Shown: positions 1 through 7,888 of the stretch, one piece after another
Position numbering within the stretch: the stretch's first letter is position 1
Layout: the number at the start of each line of letters is the position of its first letter
DNA from: Flavobacterium sp.
GTDB lineage: Bacteria; Bacteroidota; Bacteroidia; Flavobacteriales; Flavobacteriaceae
NCBI RefSeq assembly: GCF_020217025.1
Contig: NZ_JAIWOF010000133.1
Span: 1 to 10,000 of the forward strand
Direction: 5' to 3'
DNA: 10,000 bases
Notes under the pieces: generated by a model
Databases searched by the model: none
What the model was told of the DNA's origin: nothing
The model's input: only the letters and a program-made list of their open reading frames with translations
Program-made: the position numbers and the translations under genes

Positions 1-3000
1 TTTTCGGGAGCTTCAAGATCTGAAAATTGATTAGTAGCTGCCAAAGCAGGGTAATAATTATAAGGCCCTCTATCTTTTGGATAATAGCTTAAATCTAAAG
101 TACTAATTACAGTTGATTGTCCTTGAGCAATATCCGTAACCGGATACAATTCTCTACTAAAAATTCGTCTTGTTTTATTTAAAGATAAGTCTGCATCAGA
201 TATTCCTGCAGGAGGCTGAATGTAAAAAATAGGATCAATAGTATACCATGACATTTTAGCTCTTTTGTATCCTACACTCAAAACATCAACTGGAGATTCA
301 TTTGATGTTGGATCACCATCAAAATCTCCTTCTAATGGAACACTAGCTAAAGACCACGCTTGTGGACTTCTCATATCTATTGTTGATTGCGAACCTTCAA
401 AATCATCTATGTAAGATGTAGGTTCTCCATTAAATTGATCCGCTTTTGATGCTCCTGGTTTTAAGTAAGCAATTTCACCTCTTAAAGAAATATTTGAAGG
501 AACATCGGTATCAATATTTGGAAGTTTATTAACCAATCTTGTTAAAAAAGGAACTTCAGTTGAGTAATTTCCATTAAATCCAAAAATAGTATTATTAACC
601 GATTCTTGTCCATAATTTGATTTGGTAGTAAATGGTCGCTCCGACATGTTTAACATTGTTGCGCCTAACAAGAACTTATCATTGAACTTATGTTCTACAT
701 TGAAACCCCAAAATCTTCTTGTTTGCTGACCAAAAACAGAATTATTCTCTACCGAAACTTCAATAGGCGTGCTAGCTAGAGAGGGATCTAGAATATTTAC
801 TTTACCCATTTGATAATTCACTGTATAGTCAACACCTTCAACCAAAACTCTTCCTCCAGCAGTTACAACAACGGAACCTTGTGGCACATTAAAAGCGCCT
901 ATTGAGATTCCATCGCCCCCCATAGATTTAAATCGCCCTTTTAATTGAAATTTATTTTTAGCACTTTCTTGTAAAGCAGCAGCTTGTGTTGTTTTATATA
1001 AATTTCTAAAAACATACTTAGCTTGATTGCTATTATATGTTAAAGGATCATCATAATTTTCAGCAAGTGTTGAAACGTCTAATTTATTAAATAGGTGTTT
1101 CCCAAAAGGTTCCACTTTTAAGAAAATAATCCTTCCTTTTTGAGCATCAACTGTTAAACCTGGATAAAAATCAAAAAAACCATCACCCCCCTCTTGAGGG
1201 TCATTGGTGAAATTTAATTTATCTAAATCAAACACTTTAAGCAAAGGAGTTTCGACAACATCCGCTGGCAAAGGATCAACCCCAGATTGCGTAATGTAAT
1301 TTAAAGGAGATGGATCTGTGTATAAAATATTTAACTTAAAATCATCTTGTTGTAATTGAGAACTTCCTGGAATTTGATAAATATTTTTCATCATAATGTT
1401 CCAGGTTGGCATAGTAAAATAAGGTCCAACCCCTCCCACTTGATATTTATCAATTGTTAAATTACTTTTTAACAATTTCAAAATTAAAGCTTGAGAACTA
1501 GGCACTCCCGAGTTATCTACATTAGTCGCATCAACACCATCTGTTCCAAATTCCCCAACTTGATACACCTGATCACCAATTGTATATTGATAAGCTACTG
1601 CCAAAACTTCGTCATTAGCTAAACGCTGATTAAGCGAAATATAACCTAACTGTGGATGAAATGTATATTCAGAAGACGTTAATTTCCTTGCATTTTCTAA
1701 TTTAGCAAAGTCAATTCCTTCAGCCATTCCTGGAATATTAAAACCATTAGACGCGGTAGAAACATCTCTAATAGAACTATTCAAAAAATTACTTCCAATA
1801 TTTGTTGGGTCAAATTTGTTATTTCCGTTATTTGATGGGTTATCAGTCGCTACATTATAGAAAGTAGGATTGGCTGTGGTATTAACATGAACGGTTTCTT
1901 CTGGCAAAACATTGGTTAATGGCCCTTCCCCAATATCTTGTAGCGCTACTATATTTCTTAAATTATTTTCTGTTGAATTTACTCTATTTTGCTTATTTGT
2001 AATCCAGACTTCTATTCTGTTGATTTGAACACGGGAATTTACATAAGGAAATGTTTCCAAAGCCTTATCGTATTTATCTCTAAAGTATTGCGATAAGAAA
2101 TAATGACGATCTACATCATAATCCAATGCAAACAATTCAAAATCTTGGAGAGTTCCTCCACCTTGCGCTGTTACTGATTTAGTTTGCGATTTTTGTTCTG
2201 AAAAAACTCCTGTAACTGTGGTCTTACCAAATTGTAACTGGGCTTTAACCCCAAATAAACTTTGCGCACCTCTAATTAAAGAATTTGACAATGGAAAACT
2301 AACATTACCCACTTCAATTTTTTGGATTATATCATCTTCCGTAGGGGTGTATTCTAATTTTATTAAATTTTGAAATGCAAAAGTAGATTGTGTATCATAA
2401 TTTACATTGACGTTTAAACGTGTTCCTACTTTTCCTTGTAAACCAACACTAATTTTTTGATTAAAATCAAAACTTGTTGTTTTTCTGTTTCTAGGAGAAA
2501 AAGATGGGTTATCTTGTTTTGTAAAACGAATACCTAGATCTAACTCTACAGAACCAGTAGGTTTTACATCAATTGTATTACCACCAAAAATAGTTTCAAA
2601 AAACTTAGAATTCACATAATATCTTGGCAACAAATTCTTCTTTGCCTCTTCAGAGCCCGCTTTCTTACCATCTATTGCAGCGGATTTTTCCTGATAATAT
2701 TTACGCATTTGCTCACGCAGAACTAATTCTTCGTATTGCTTTGGCGTAAGTATCATCGGATATTTGATATTGAATCCGTCTACAGAACTGGTATAGATAT
2801 AACGATCAGATGCTGAATCATATGTATATTTATCTAATATACTAACTGGATTAGGCAAATTTAACTTCCCTAAATCAACACCTGTTTTTACAGAATCTTT
2901 TTCCTCTTCATCTACCTGAGCTTGTAGTGAAAAAGAAAAAAGCATACATAATAATGCAAGGCTATGTTGTAATTTATTTATTGCTTTTATATTTCTATTT

Positions 3001-3005
3001 TTCAA
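1..3005 (-). CDS. sprA: SprA, type IX secretion outer-membrane translocon, N-terminal part
   Basis: Partial: about 1001 N-terminal codons are present and the gene continues past the left edge. SprA (Sov in Porphyromonas) is known to form the very large outer-membrane beta-barrel through which T9SS cargo, including gliding adhesins, leaves the cell; family members run to roughly 2400 residues. I read one uninterrupted frame from 3005 to the edge. The start is taken as TTG at 3003-3005, because it gives a complete Sec signal peptide: basic residues K2, R4, K7 and K11, a hydrophobic core around residues 16-27, and probable cleavage after LQA at residue 29, before QVDEEE. The next in-frame ATG (2943-2945, codon 21) would remove most of that peptide. 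Mature sequence shows alternating beta-type stretches and SprA-like segments such as IVALQDIGEGP and YIDDFEGSQS. It starts three bases after the ruvA stop, so co-transcription with ruvA is likely. Family assignment is from recognition, not a search. Confidence 0.93.
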   Translation of the reverse strand, partial: MKNRNIKAINKLQHSLALLCMLFSFSLQAQVDEEEKDSVKTGVDLGKLNLPNPVSILDKYTYDSASDRYIYTSSVDGFNIKYPMILTPKQYEELVLREQMRKYYQEKSAAIDGKKAGSEEAKKNLLPRYYVNSKFFETIFGGNTIDVKPTGSVELDLGIRFTKQDNPSFSPRNRKTTSFDFNQKISVGLQGKVGTRLNVNVNYDTQSTFAFQNLIKLEYTPTEDDIIQKIEVGNVSFPLSNSLIRGAQSLFGVKAQLQFGKTTVTGVFSEQKSQTKSVTAQGGGTLQDFELFALDYDVDRHYFLSQYFRDKYDKALETFPYVNSRVQINRIEVWITNKQNRVNSTENNLRNIVALQDIGEGPLTNVLPEETVHVNTTANPTFYNVATDNPSNNGNNKFDPTNIGSNFLNSSIRDVSTASNGFNIPGMAEGIDFAKLENARKLTSSEYTFHPQLGYISLNQRLANDEVLAVAYQYTIGDQVYQVGEFGTDGVDATNVDNSGVPSSQALILKLLKSNLTIDKYQVGGVGPYFTMPTWNIMMKNIYQIPGSSQLQQDDFKLNILYTDPSPLNYITQSGVDPLPADVVETPLLKVFDLDKLNFTNDPQEGGDGFFDFYPGLTVDAQKGRIIFLKVEPFGKHLFNKLDVSTLAENYDDPLTYNSNQAKYVFRNLYKTTQAAALQESAKNKFQLKGRFKSMGGDGISIGAFNVPQGSVVVTAGGRVLVEGVDYTVNYQMGKVNILDPSLASTPIEVSVENNSVFGQQTRRFWGFNVEHKFNDKFLLGATMLNMSERPFTTKSNYGQESVNNTIFGFNGNYSTEVPFLTRLVNKLPNIDTDVPSNISLRGEIAYLKPGASKADQFNGEPTSYIDDFEGSQSTIDMRSPQAWSLASVPLEGDFDGDPTSNESPVDVLSVGYKRAKMSWYTIDPIFYIQPPAGISDADLSLNKTRRIFSRELYPVTDIAQGQSTVISTLDLSYYPKDRGPYNYYPALAATNQFSDLEAPE

Positions 3006-3008
3006 GTT

Positions 3009-3590
3009 TTATAAATTTTTTAAAGCTTGTTTTATTAAGTTTTCAACAGTAGCATTTGGGGTTTCTCTGATGATTTTGTCGATTACTTTTTCGGCTGCTT
3101 TTCTTGCAAATCCTAAAACTTCTAAAGCAGATAACGCTTCATCTTTATTTGTATTGCTTTCAACTACAGAAACTTCATCTAAATTATACACTTTTAACAC
3201 TTTTTCTTTCAAATCTAAGATAATTCGTTGGGCTGTTTTAGCTCCAATCCCTTTCATAGATTGAATCGTAGCCACATCATTAGCCGCAATTGCCTGAATA
3301 ATCTGAGCTGGTGCTAAAGATGACAACATTGTTCTAGCTGTACTAGCTCCAACGCCTGAAACCGAAAGTAATAACTTAAAAAGTTCTCTTTCCTGTTTTT
3401 CAACAAATCCAAACAAACTATGCGAATCTTCTTTAACTTGAAGAAACGTGTATAATTTCAAACTCTCAGAATCTGGAATTAATGAAAAAGTGTGTAGTGA
3501 AATATTAATATGATAGCCCACACCATTGCAATCAATTACAACTTCGGTAGGTGTTTTTTCAACTAATCTTCCTTGAATGTGCGCTATCAT
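3009..3590 (-). CDS. ruvA: RuvA, Holliday-junction binding subunit
   Basis: RuvA binds the four-way Holliday junction as a tetramer and loads the RuvB motor for branch migration in recombinational repair. The 193-residue length is normal. Visible in order: an OB-fold domain (about 1-63) starting MIAHIQGRL, with the acidic pin residues E54 and D55 in VKEDSH that keep the junction strands apart; two helix-hairpin-helix motifs, SVSGVGASTA (76-85) and SMKGIGAKTA (111-120), that contact the DNA backbone; and a C-terminal domain (about 147-193) with EALSALEVLGF, which binds RuvB. The ATG at 3588-3590 gives the canonical family N-terminus. The gene lies 7 bases after the maeB stop and 3 bases before sprA, so it is probably the middle gene of a maeB-ruvA-sprA transcript. 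Its partner ruvB is about 4 kb upstream in a separate group. Confidence 0.97.
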   Translation of the reverse strand: MIAHIQGRLVEKTPTEVVIDCNGVGYHINISLHTFSLIPDSESLKLYTFLQVKEDSHSLFGFVEKQERELFKLLLSVSGVGASTARTMLSSLAPAQIIQAIAANDVATIQSMKGIGAKTAQRIILDLKEKVLKVYNLDEVSVVESNTNKDEALSALEVLGFARKAAEKVIDKIIRETPNATVENLIKQALKNL

Positions 3591-3597
3591 ATATCAA

Positions 3598-5880
3598 TTA
3601 TCTGTTTTGTTTTCTATTTTTTTCTTGTGCATCTACAACAGCAACTGCCGCCATATTTACCATTTCTTCAACACTTGCACCTAATTGGAACACGTGAACT
3701 GGTTTGTCTAATCCTAAAATAATTGGACCAATTGATTCCGCCTTATTCAACTCTTTCAATAGCTTATACGTGATGTTTGCTGCGTCTAAATTAGGAAAAA
3801 TAAGTGTATTTACTTTTTTATTTACCAATTTCGAAAATGGAAACTTGCTCTTTAGCATATCTGGATTCAATGCGAAATCGGTTTGAATTTCTCCATCCAC
3901 GATTAAATCAGGGAAATTTTCATGTAAATAGGCTACGGCTTGGCTTATTTTAGTAGCACCTTCATTGTGAGAAGAACCAAAATTTGAATACGAAACCATT
4001 GCAATTACTGGCTCCATTCCGAACATTTTTACTGTTTTAGCTGTCATTAAAGCGATTCTTGCCAATTCTTCAGCTGAAGGGTTTGGATTGATTGCAGTAT
4101 CCGATAAGAAAATTGGACCTCTTGCCGTCATCATCATATTCGTAGTAGCAATCTTAGAAACTCCTGACGCTTTATCAATCAATTGCATTACCGGTTTAAT
4201 AGTGGTTGGATAACTTCTAGAATATCCTGTTACCATAGCATCTGCCTCACCTGTATTCACCATCATTAAACCGAAATAGTTACGCTCACGCATCCATTTT
4301 TCAGCATCTAACAAAGTAATTCCTTTACGTTTTCTGGTTTCCCAAAAATGATTAGCATACTCTAATCTTTTTGCTTCCGATTCTTTTGTTTTTGGATCAA
4401 AAATTGGCACTTCGGTATCGAAACCAATTTCTGATTTTAACTCTTTAATGATTTCTTGATTTCCTAATAAAATTGGGAAACCAATACCTTCTTCGTGTAC
4501 AATTTGCGCTGCTTTTAACACATCAATTTGATCTGCTTCCGCAAAAATGATACGTTTTGGATTCGTTCTAGCTCTATTGGTTAACAGACGAATCATTTTG
4601 TTATCAGAACCCATTCGTTCTAATAATTCGTCTTTGTATTTTTCCCAATCCGTAATTGGTGCAGTTGCCACACCTGATTCCATAGCGGCTTTGGCTACGG
4701 CTGGTGGAACTGCTGCAATTAATCTTGGATCAAAAGGTTTTGGAATGATATAATCGCGACCAAACGTTAATTTGGTTTCGCCATAAGCAATATTCACTTG
4801 CTCTGGAACTGATTCTTTTGCTAATTCCGCTAAAGCGATAACAGCAGCTTTTTTCATTTCCTCATTAATTTTAGTCGCTCTAACATCTAAAGCACCTCTA
4901 AAAATAAATGGGAAACCTAATACATTATTCACTTGGTTAGGATGATCAGAACGGCCTGTTGCCATAATGATATCTTTACGCGTATCAATTGCTAAATTAT
5001 AATTGATTTCTGGCGTAGGATTTGCCATCGCAAAAACGATAGGATTATCAGCCATTCCTAACAACATTTCTGGTGTAACGATATCTCCCGAAGACAATCC
5101 GATAAATACATCGGCACCTTTCATCGCGTGAGCTAAATCGTCATAATGTTTATCCGTTGCATAACGGCGTTGCATATCGGTAACTCTTGGGTCGTCTTTT
5201 CTTAAGGCACCTTTACTGTTGAACATTACAACATTTTCAGGTTTCACACCAAAAGAAACATATAAATTAGCACAAGCAATCGCAGCCGAACCTGCTCCAG
5301 AAATGACCATTTTCACTTCTTCCATTTTCTTACCTGCTAATTCCACAGCATTCAATAAAGCGGCTGATGAAATAATTGCAGTTCCGTGTTGGTCATCGTG
5401 CATTACTGGAATATTCAACTCTTCCACCAAACGTCTTTCAATTTCAAAAGATTCTGGTGCTTTGATGTCTTCTAAGTTAATTCCTCCAAAAGTTGGAGCG
5501 ATATTTTTAACCGTTGCAATGAATTCTTCGATGTCTTTTGTTCCTACTTCGATATCGAATACATCAATATCAGCGAAGATTTTGAACAACAAACCTTTTC
5601 CTTCCATTACAGGTTTTGAAGCTTCTGGACCGATATCTCCTAAACCTAAAACGGCAGTTCCGTTTGAGATTACAGCTACTAAATTTCCTTTTGCGGTATA
5701 CTTATAAACGTTGTTAACGTCTTTTTCAATTTCTAAACAAGGTTCTGCTACTCCCGGAGAATAAGCCAAAGCTAAATCTCTTTGTGTTGCATATTTTTTG
5801 GTTGGAACTACCTGAATTTTCCCAGGTGTAGGTTTTGCGTGATATAATAAGGCTTCTCTACGTTTACTATCTTTATGCAT
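3598..5880 (-). CDS. maeB: NADP-dependent malic enzyme with C-terminal phosphotransacetylase-like domain
   Basis: Oxidatively decarboxylates malate to pyruvate and CO2, producing NAD(P)H in the cytoplasm; the multidomain MaeB type is usually NADP-linked. The 760 residues match the usual length of this class. The malic enzyme half (about 1-400) shows LAYSPGVAEP (37-47) with the likely catalytic Tyr40, the lysine in EGKG (K95), metal-ligand candidates E137/D138 (LEDI) and D162 in HDDQHGTA (161-168), and a Rossmann glycine motif ISGAGSAAIA (193-202). The C-terminal half (about 430-760) resembles phosphate acetyltransferase, with IFAEADQIDVLKAA, EADAMVTGYSR and FLSDTAINPNPSAEELA. In studied relatives this domain is regulatory, responding to acetyl-CoA, and lacks transacetylase activity; that is family knowledge. 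ATG at 5878-5880 gives the typical N-terminus. ruvA follows 7 bases after the stop. A possible promoter element lies at 5903-5910. The NADP preference is inferred from domain architecture only. Confidence 0.96.
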   Translation of the reverse strand: MHKDSKRREALLYHAKPTPGKIQVVPTKKYATQRDLALAYSPGVAEPCLEIEKDVNNVYKYTAKGNLVAVISNGTAVLGLGDIGPEASKPVMEGKGLLFKIFADIDVFDIEVGTKDIEEFIATVKNIAPTFGGINLEDIKAPESFEIERRLVEELNIPVMHDDQHGTAIISSAALLNAVELAGKKMEEVKMVISGAGSAAIACANLYVSFGVKPENVVMFNSKGALRKDDPRVTDMQRRYATDKHYDDLAHAMKGADVFIGLSSGDIVTPEMLLGMADNPIVFAMANPTPEINYNLAIDTRKDIIMATGRSDHPNQVNNVLGFPFIFRGALDVRATKINEEMKKAAVIALAELAKESVPEQVNIAYGETKLTFGRDYIIPKPFDPRLIAAVPPAVAKAAMESGVATAPITDWEKYKDELLERMGSDNKMIRLLTNRARTNPKRIIFAEADQIDVLKAAQIVHEEGIGFPILLGNQEIIKELKSEIGFDTEVPIFDPKTKESEAKRLEYANHFWETRKRKGITLLDAEKWMRERNYFGLMMVNTGEADAMVTGYSRSYPTTIKPVMQLIDKASGVSKIATTNMMMTARGPIFLSDTAINPNPSAEELARIALMTAKTVKMFGMEPVIAMVSYSNFGSSHNEGATKISQAVAYLHENFPDLIVDGEIQTDFALNPDMLKSKFPFSKLVNKKVNTLIFPNLDAANITYKLLKELNKAESIGPIILGLDKPVHVFQLGASVEEMVNMAAVAVVDAQEKNRKQNR

Positions 5881-5902
5881 GGTTTTTTATTTTACTAACT
5901 TA

Positions 5903-5910
5903 CAAATATA
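5903..5910 (-). promoter_or_regulatory. Possible Bacteroidota -7 promoter element ahead of maeB
   Basis: Read on the minus strand this is TATATTTG, an exact match to the Bacteroidota TAnnTTTG -7 consensus. It ends 22 bases before the maeB ATG, a normal leader length. I see no TTG -33 element at the expected distance, so the site is tentative. It would drive maeB-ruvA-sprA. A perfect 10-base palindrome sits just upstream at 5915-5924. Confidence 0.4.
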
Positions 5911-5914
5911 AGGG

Positions 5915-5924
5915 TATACGTATA
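5915..5924. promoter_or_regulatory. Perfect palindrome TATACGTATA in the maeB upstream region
   Basis: Ten bases that read the same on both strands, lying four bases upstream of the candidate -7 element of maeB, where the spacer between -33 and -7 would be. The position would suit an operator for a dimeric regulator, but in AT-rich DNA a short palindrome can arise by chance. Calling it an operator is inference. Confidence 0.25.
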
Positions 5925-5988
5925 AAATGAGAAATTATTTTGGCATTCTTTTGAAAAAAGTTTTGAGAAATAAAACAACAAAAAACAG

Positions 5989-6870
5989 TTATTTCTTTAC
6001 CAATCCCTTCATCTTCTTAAAACCTGTCATCAAAAAAACAGCTACTAATCCAAATGAGATTCCAACGCCAAATTCAGCTATTGTTGATGGAATGCTATGT
6101 GGAATTAAATGATGGATGTATTCGATATTATGAATGAAAATTCCTCCCGAAACTAGGATAAGTGCAATCGTCCCTAACACAGCAAGTCCTTTAATTACTA
6201 ATGGTAAAGCTTTGATTAGAGTTTCTCCAAAAGAAGACATAAAACCCTTATTATCCGATTTTCGCATCAAATAAAAACCAGCATCGTCCATTCTTACAAT
6301 TAAAGCTACGATTCCGTAAACTCCAATAGTGGCTATAATAGCTACAATACTAACACTTATAACTTGGGTTATAAGATCATGTTGTTTTTCCATTGCCGTT
6401 CCTAGAGCGATGATAACAATTTCAAGAGATAAAATAAAATCGGTTTTAATAGCCGAACTTACTTTTGCCTTTTCTGAATTTTCGTCATCTTCTTCTAATT
6501 TACTTTCTTCAATTACTTCTTGACTTTTTTTAGCGCGATGAAAAAAGTATTCGATAATTTTTTCCACACCTTCATAAGCCAAATAAACTCCTCCTATGAT
6601 TAAAGCCGCTTTGATTGCAGGCGGATACAACCAATTCAAAACAAAAACAACTGGTAGAATAATCAATTTATTGATAAACGAACCTTTTGTAATTGCCCAC
6701 AACACTGGAATTTCTCTTGAAGCTAAAAAACCCGTTGCTTTCTCAGCATTTACCGCCAAGTCATCTCCTAAAATTCCTGCTGTTTTTTTGGTTGCTAATT
6801 TACTAGTCATTGCTACATCGTCCATCAATGCAGCAATATCGTCTAAGATTGCGAAAAATCCTGATGCCAT
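5989..6870 (-). CDS. DUF808 family inner-membrane protein (YedI-like)
   Basis: A 293-residue protein of the DUF808 family (E. coli YedI relatives), whose biochemical role is not established. The N-terminus carries the family signature: ASGFFAILDDIAALMDDVA, then an ATKKTAGILGDDLAVNAE stretch (residues 2-43). Hydrophobic segments that look membrane-spanning lie at about 67-80, 86-103, 143-160, 168-193, 222-247 and 264-284. A charged, probably non-membrane linker rich in Lys, Glu and Asp spans about 111-138. There is no cleavable signal peptide. The ATG at 6868-6870 gives the family N-terminus directly. It stands apart from its neighbours, with 90 bases to queG upstream and 108 bases to maeB downstream, and has its own candidate -7 element. 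No transporter or enzyme motif lets me assign a function; the neighbours do not suggest one either. Confidence 0.9.
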   Translation of the reverse strand: MASGFFAILDDIAALMDDVAMTSKLATKKTAGILGDDLAVNAEKATGFLASREIPVLWAITKGSFINKLIILPVVFVLNWLYPPAIKAALIIGGVYLAYEGVEKIIEYFFHRAKKSQEVIEESKLEEDDENSEKAKVSSAIKTDFILSLEIVIIALGTAMEKQHDLITQVISVSIVAIIATIGVYGIVALIVRMDDAGFYLMRKSDNKGFMSSFGETLIKALPLVIKGLAVLGTIALILVSGGIFIHNIEYIHHLIPHSIPSTIAEFGVGISFGLVAVFLMTGFKKMKGLVKK

Positions 6871-6899
6871 AATTGTATTTTTTTCTTTTTAATAACGTT

Positions 6900-6907
6900 C
6901 AAAACTA
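6900..6907 (-). promoter_or_regulatory. Possible -7 promoter element ahead of the DUF808 gene
   Basis: Minus-strand TAGTTTTG fits TAnnTTTG and ends 29 bases before the ATG. No clear TTG -33 element is visible upstream. It overlaps one arm of a short AT-rich inverted repeat (6900-6920). Weak call. Confidence 0.3.
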
Positions 6908-6960
6908 CTGTAAAGTTTTGATATTGTAAATATTTGTTGTCTGAAAAAGACTATATCATT

Positions 6961-7887
6961 TTATTTCTTCAAGAAATTGATATTACGAAGTAAGCCTTCA
7001 TATTTAGTTCGTTTAACCGCTGAATTTTTAAATACTTTTTGAAAAGCATCAACTGTAATTTCCTCCCAATCCGATTTTGAGAAATTCAAAATATCTGGAT
7101 TTGCTTCAAAAAGTGGTTCATTATGAGGTTTTGAGAATCGATTCCAAGGACAAACATCTTGACAAACATCGCAACCAAACATCCAATCGTCAAATTTACC
7201 TTTCATTTCTTCCGGTAAATTGTCTTTCAATTCAATCGTGAAATACGAAATACATTTACTTCCATCTACCACATAAGGCGCTACAATAGCTTCTGTTGGG
7301 CAAGCATCTAAACAAGCGGTACAACTTCCACAATGATCGGTTGTTGGTGTGTCATTTTCTAAATCCAAATCGATAATTAATTCGGCGATAAAATAAAACG
7401 AACCGACTTTTTGCGTGATGAGATTGCTATTTTTCCCAACCCAACCCAAGCCACTTTTAGCTGCCCAAGCCTTATCCAAAACGGGTGCCGAATCCACAAA
7501 AGCTCTTCCAGAAACTTCGCCAATTTCAGTTTGGATGAAATGTAATAATTCTTTTAATTTCTCTTTAATTACGTGATGATAATCTTGTCCGTAAGCGTAT
7601 TTGGAAATTTTATACGAATTCTCATTTTGAAGTTCGGAAGGATAGTAATTCAGCAGCAAGGATATTACACTTTTTGCTCCATCCACCAAAAGCGTTGGAT
7701 CTAAACGTTTGTCAAAATGGTTTTCCATGTAGCTCATTTGACCGTTCATTTGATTGTTCAACCAATTTTCTAATCGTGGCGCTTCTTCTTCCAAAAAACC
7801 AGCTTGGGAAATACCGCATGACAAAAAGCCGAGTCTTTTGGATTCGGCTTTGATTATTTGTGAGTATTTTTCTTTGTTGTTAATCAA
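6961..7887 (-). CDS. queG: Epoxyqueuosine reductase QueG
   Basis: Reduces epoxyqueuosine to queuosine in the wobble position of GUN-anticodon tRNAs, the last step of queuosine synthesis; family members use cobalamin and two [4Fe-4S] clusters. The 308 residues are close to the short form of the family, lacking the HEAT-repeat tail. Visible: KYAYGQDYH (96-104) and [19 protein letters not shown] (131-149), where D132 probably matches the catalytic Asp; then a ferredoxin-like region with [11 protein letters not shown] (C186, C189, C192) plus C196, and C212, C239, C242 and C246 in GCDVCQDVC. All eight cluster cysteines are present. The start is TTG at 7885-7887, one base after the ruvB stop. It gives [10 protein letters not shown], and the next in-frame ATG lies far inside the conserved N-terminal domain. 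A strong Shine-Dalgarno sequence supports it. Probably co-transcribed with ruvB. A terminator-like hairpin lies inside its first codons. Confidence 0.95.
   Translation of the reverse strand: MINNKEKYSQIIKAESKRLGFLSCGISQAGFLEEEAPRLENWLNNQMNGQMSYMENHFDKRLDPTLLVDGAKSVISLLLNYYPSELQNENSYKISKYAYGQDYHHVIKEKLKELLHFIQTEIGEVSGRAFVDSAPVLDKAWAAKSGLGWVGKNSNLITQKVGSFYFIAELIIDLDLENDTPTTDHCGSCTACLDACPTEAIVAPYVVDGSKCISYFTIELKDNLPEEMKGKFDDWMFGCDVCQDVCPWNRFSKPHNEPLFEANPDILNFSKSDWEEITVDAFQKVFKNSAVKRTKYEGLLRNINFLKK
7823..7851 (-). terminator. Terminator-like hairpin inside the 5' end of queG
   Basis: On the minus strand, AAAGCCGA (7844-7851) pairs perfectly with TCGGCTTT (7825-7832). After one A-C mismatch a further two base pairs (TC with GA) close a five-base loop. 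The 3' arm runs directly into a TTTTT tract (7823-7827). This is the layout of an intrinsic terminator. It starts about 38 bases after the ruvB stop and encodes queG residues KAESKRLGF. It could end part of the ruvB transcripts or act as an attenuator. It is equally possible that it is a by-product of the coding sequence. Confidence 0.4.
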
Positions 7888-7888
7888 A

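Noticed and set aside
2943..2945. ATG as the sprA start
   Set aside because: It would leave a nine-residue remnant of the signal peptide (MLFSFSLQA); the upstream TTG gives a complete one in the same open frame.
2926..2948. Cys20 in the SprA signal region, considered as a lipoprotein site
   Set aside because: The residues before it (LALL) do not fit a lipobox, which needs a small residue directly before Cys, and SprA is a barrel protein with a normal signal peptide I site.
5219..5707. Plus-strand open frame of 162 codons
   Set aside because: It lies wholly opposite conserved malic enzyme sequence, has no recognisable product, and its composition is what the complement of maeB codons would give.
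6900..6920. Inverted repeat CAAAACT / AGTTTTG between queG and the DUF808 gene, considered as a terminator for queG
   Set aside because: The stem is seven base pairs with only two G-C pairs and no T-run follows on the minus strand. No convincing queG terminator is visible.
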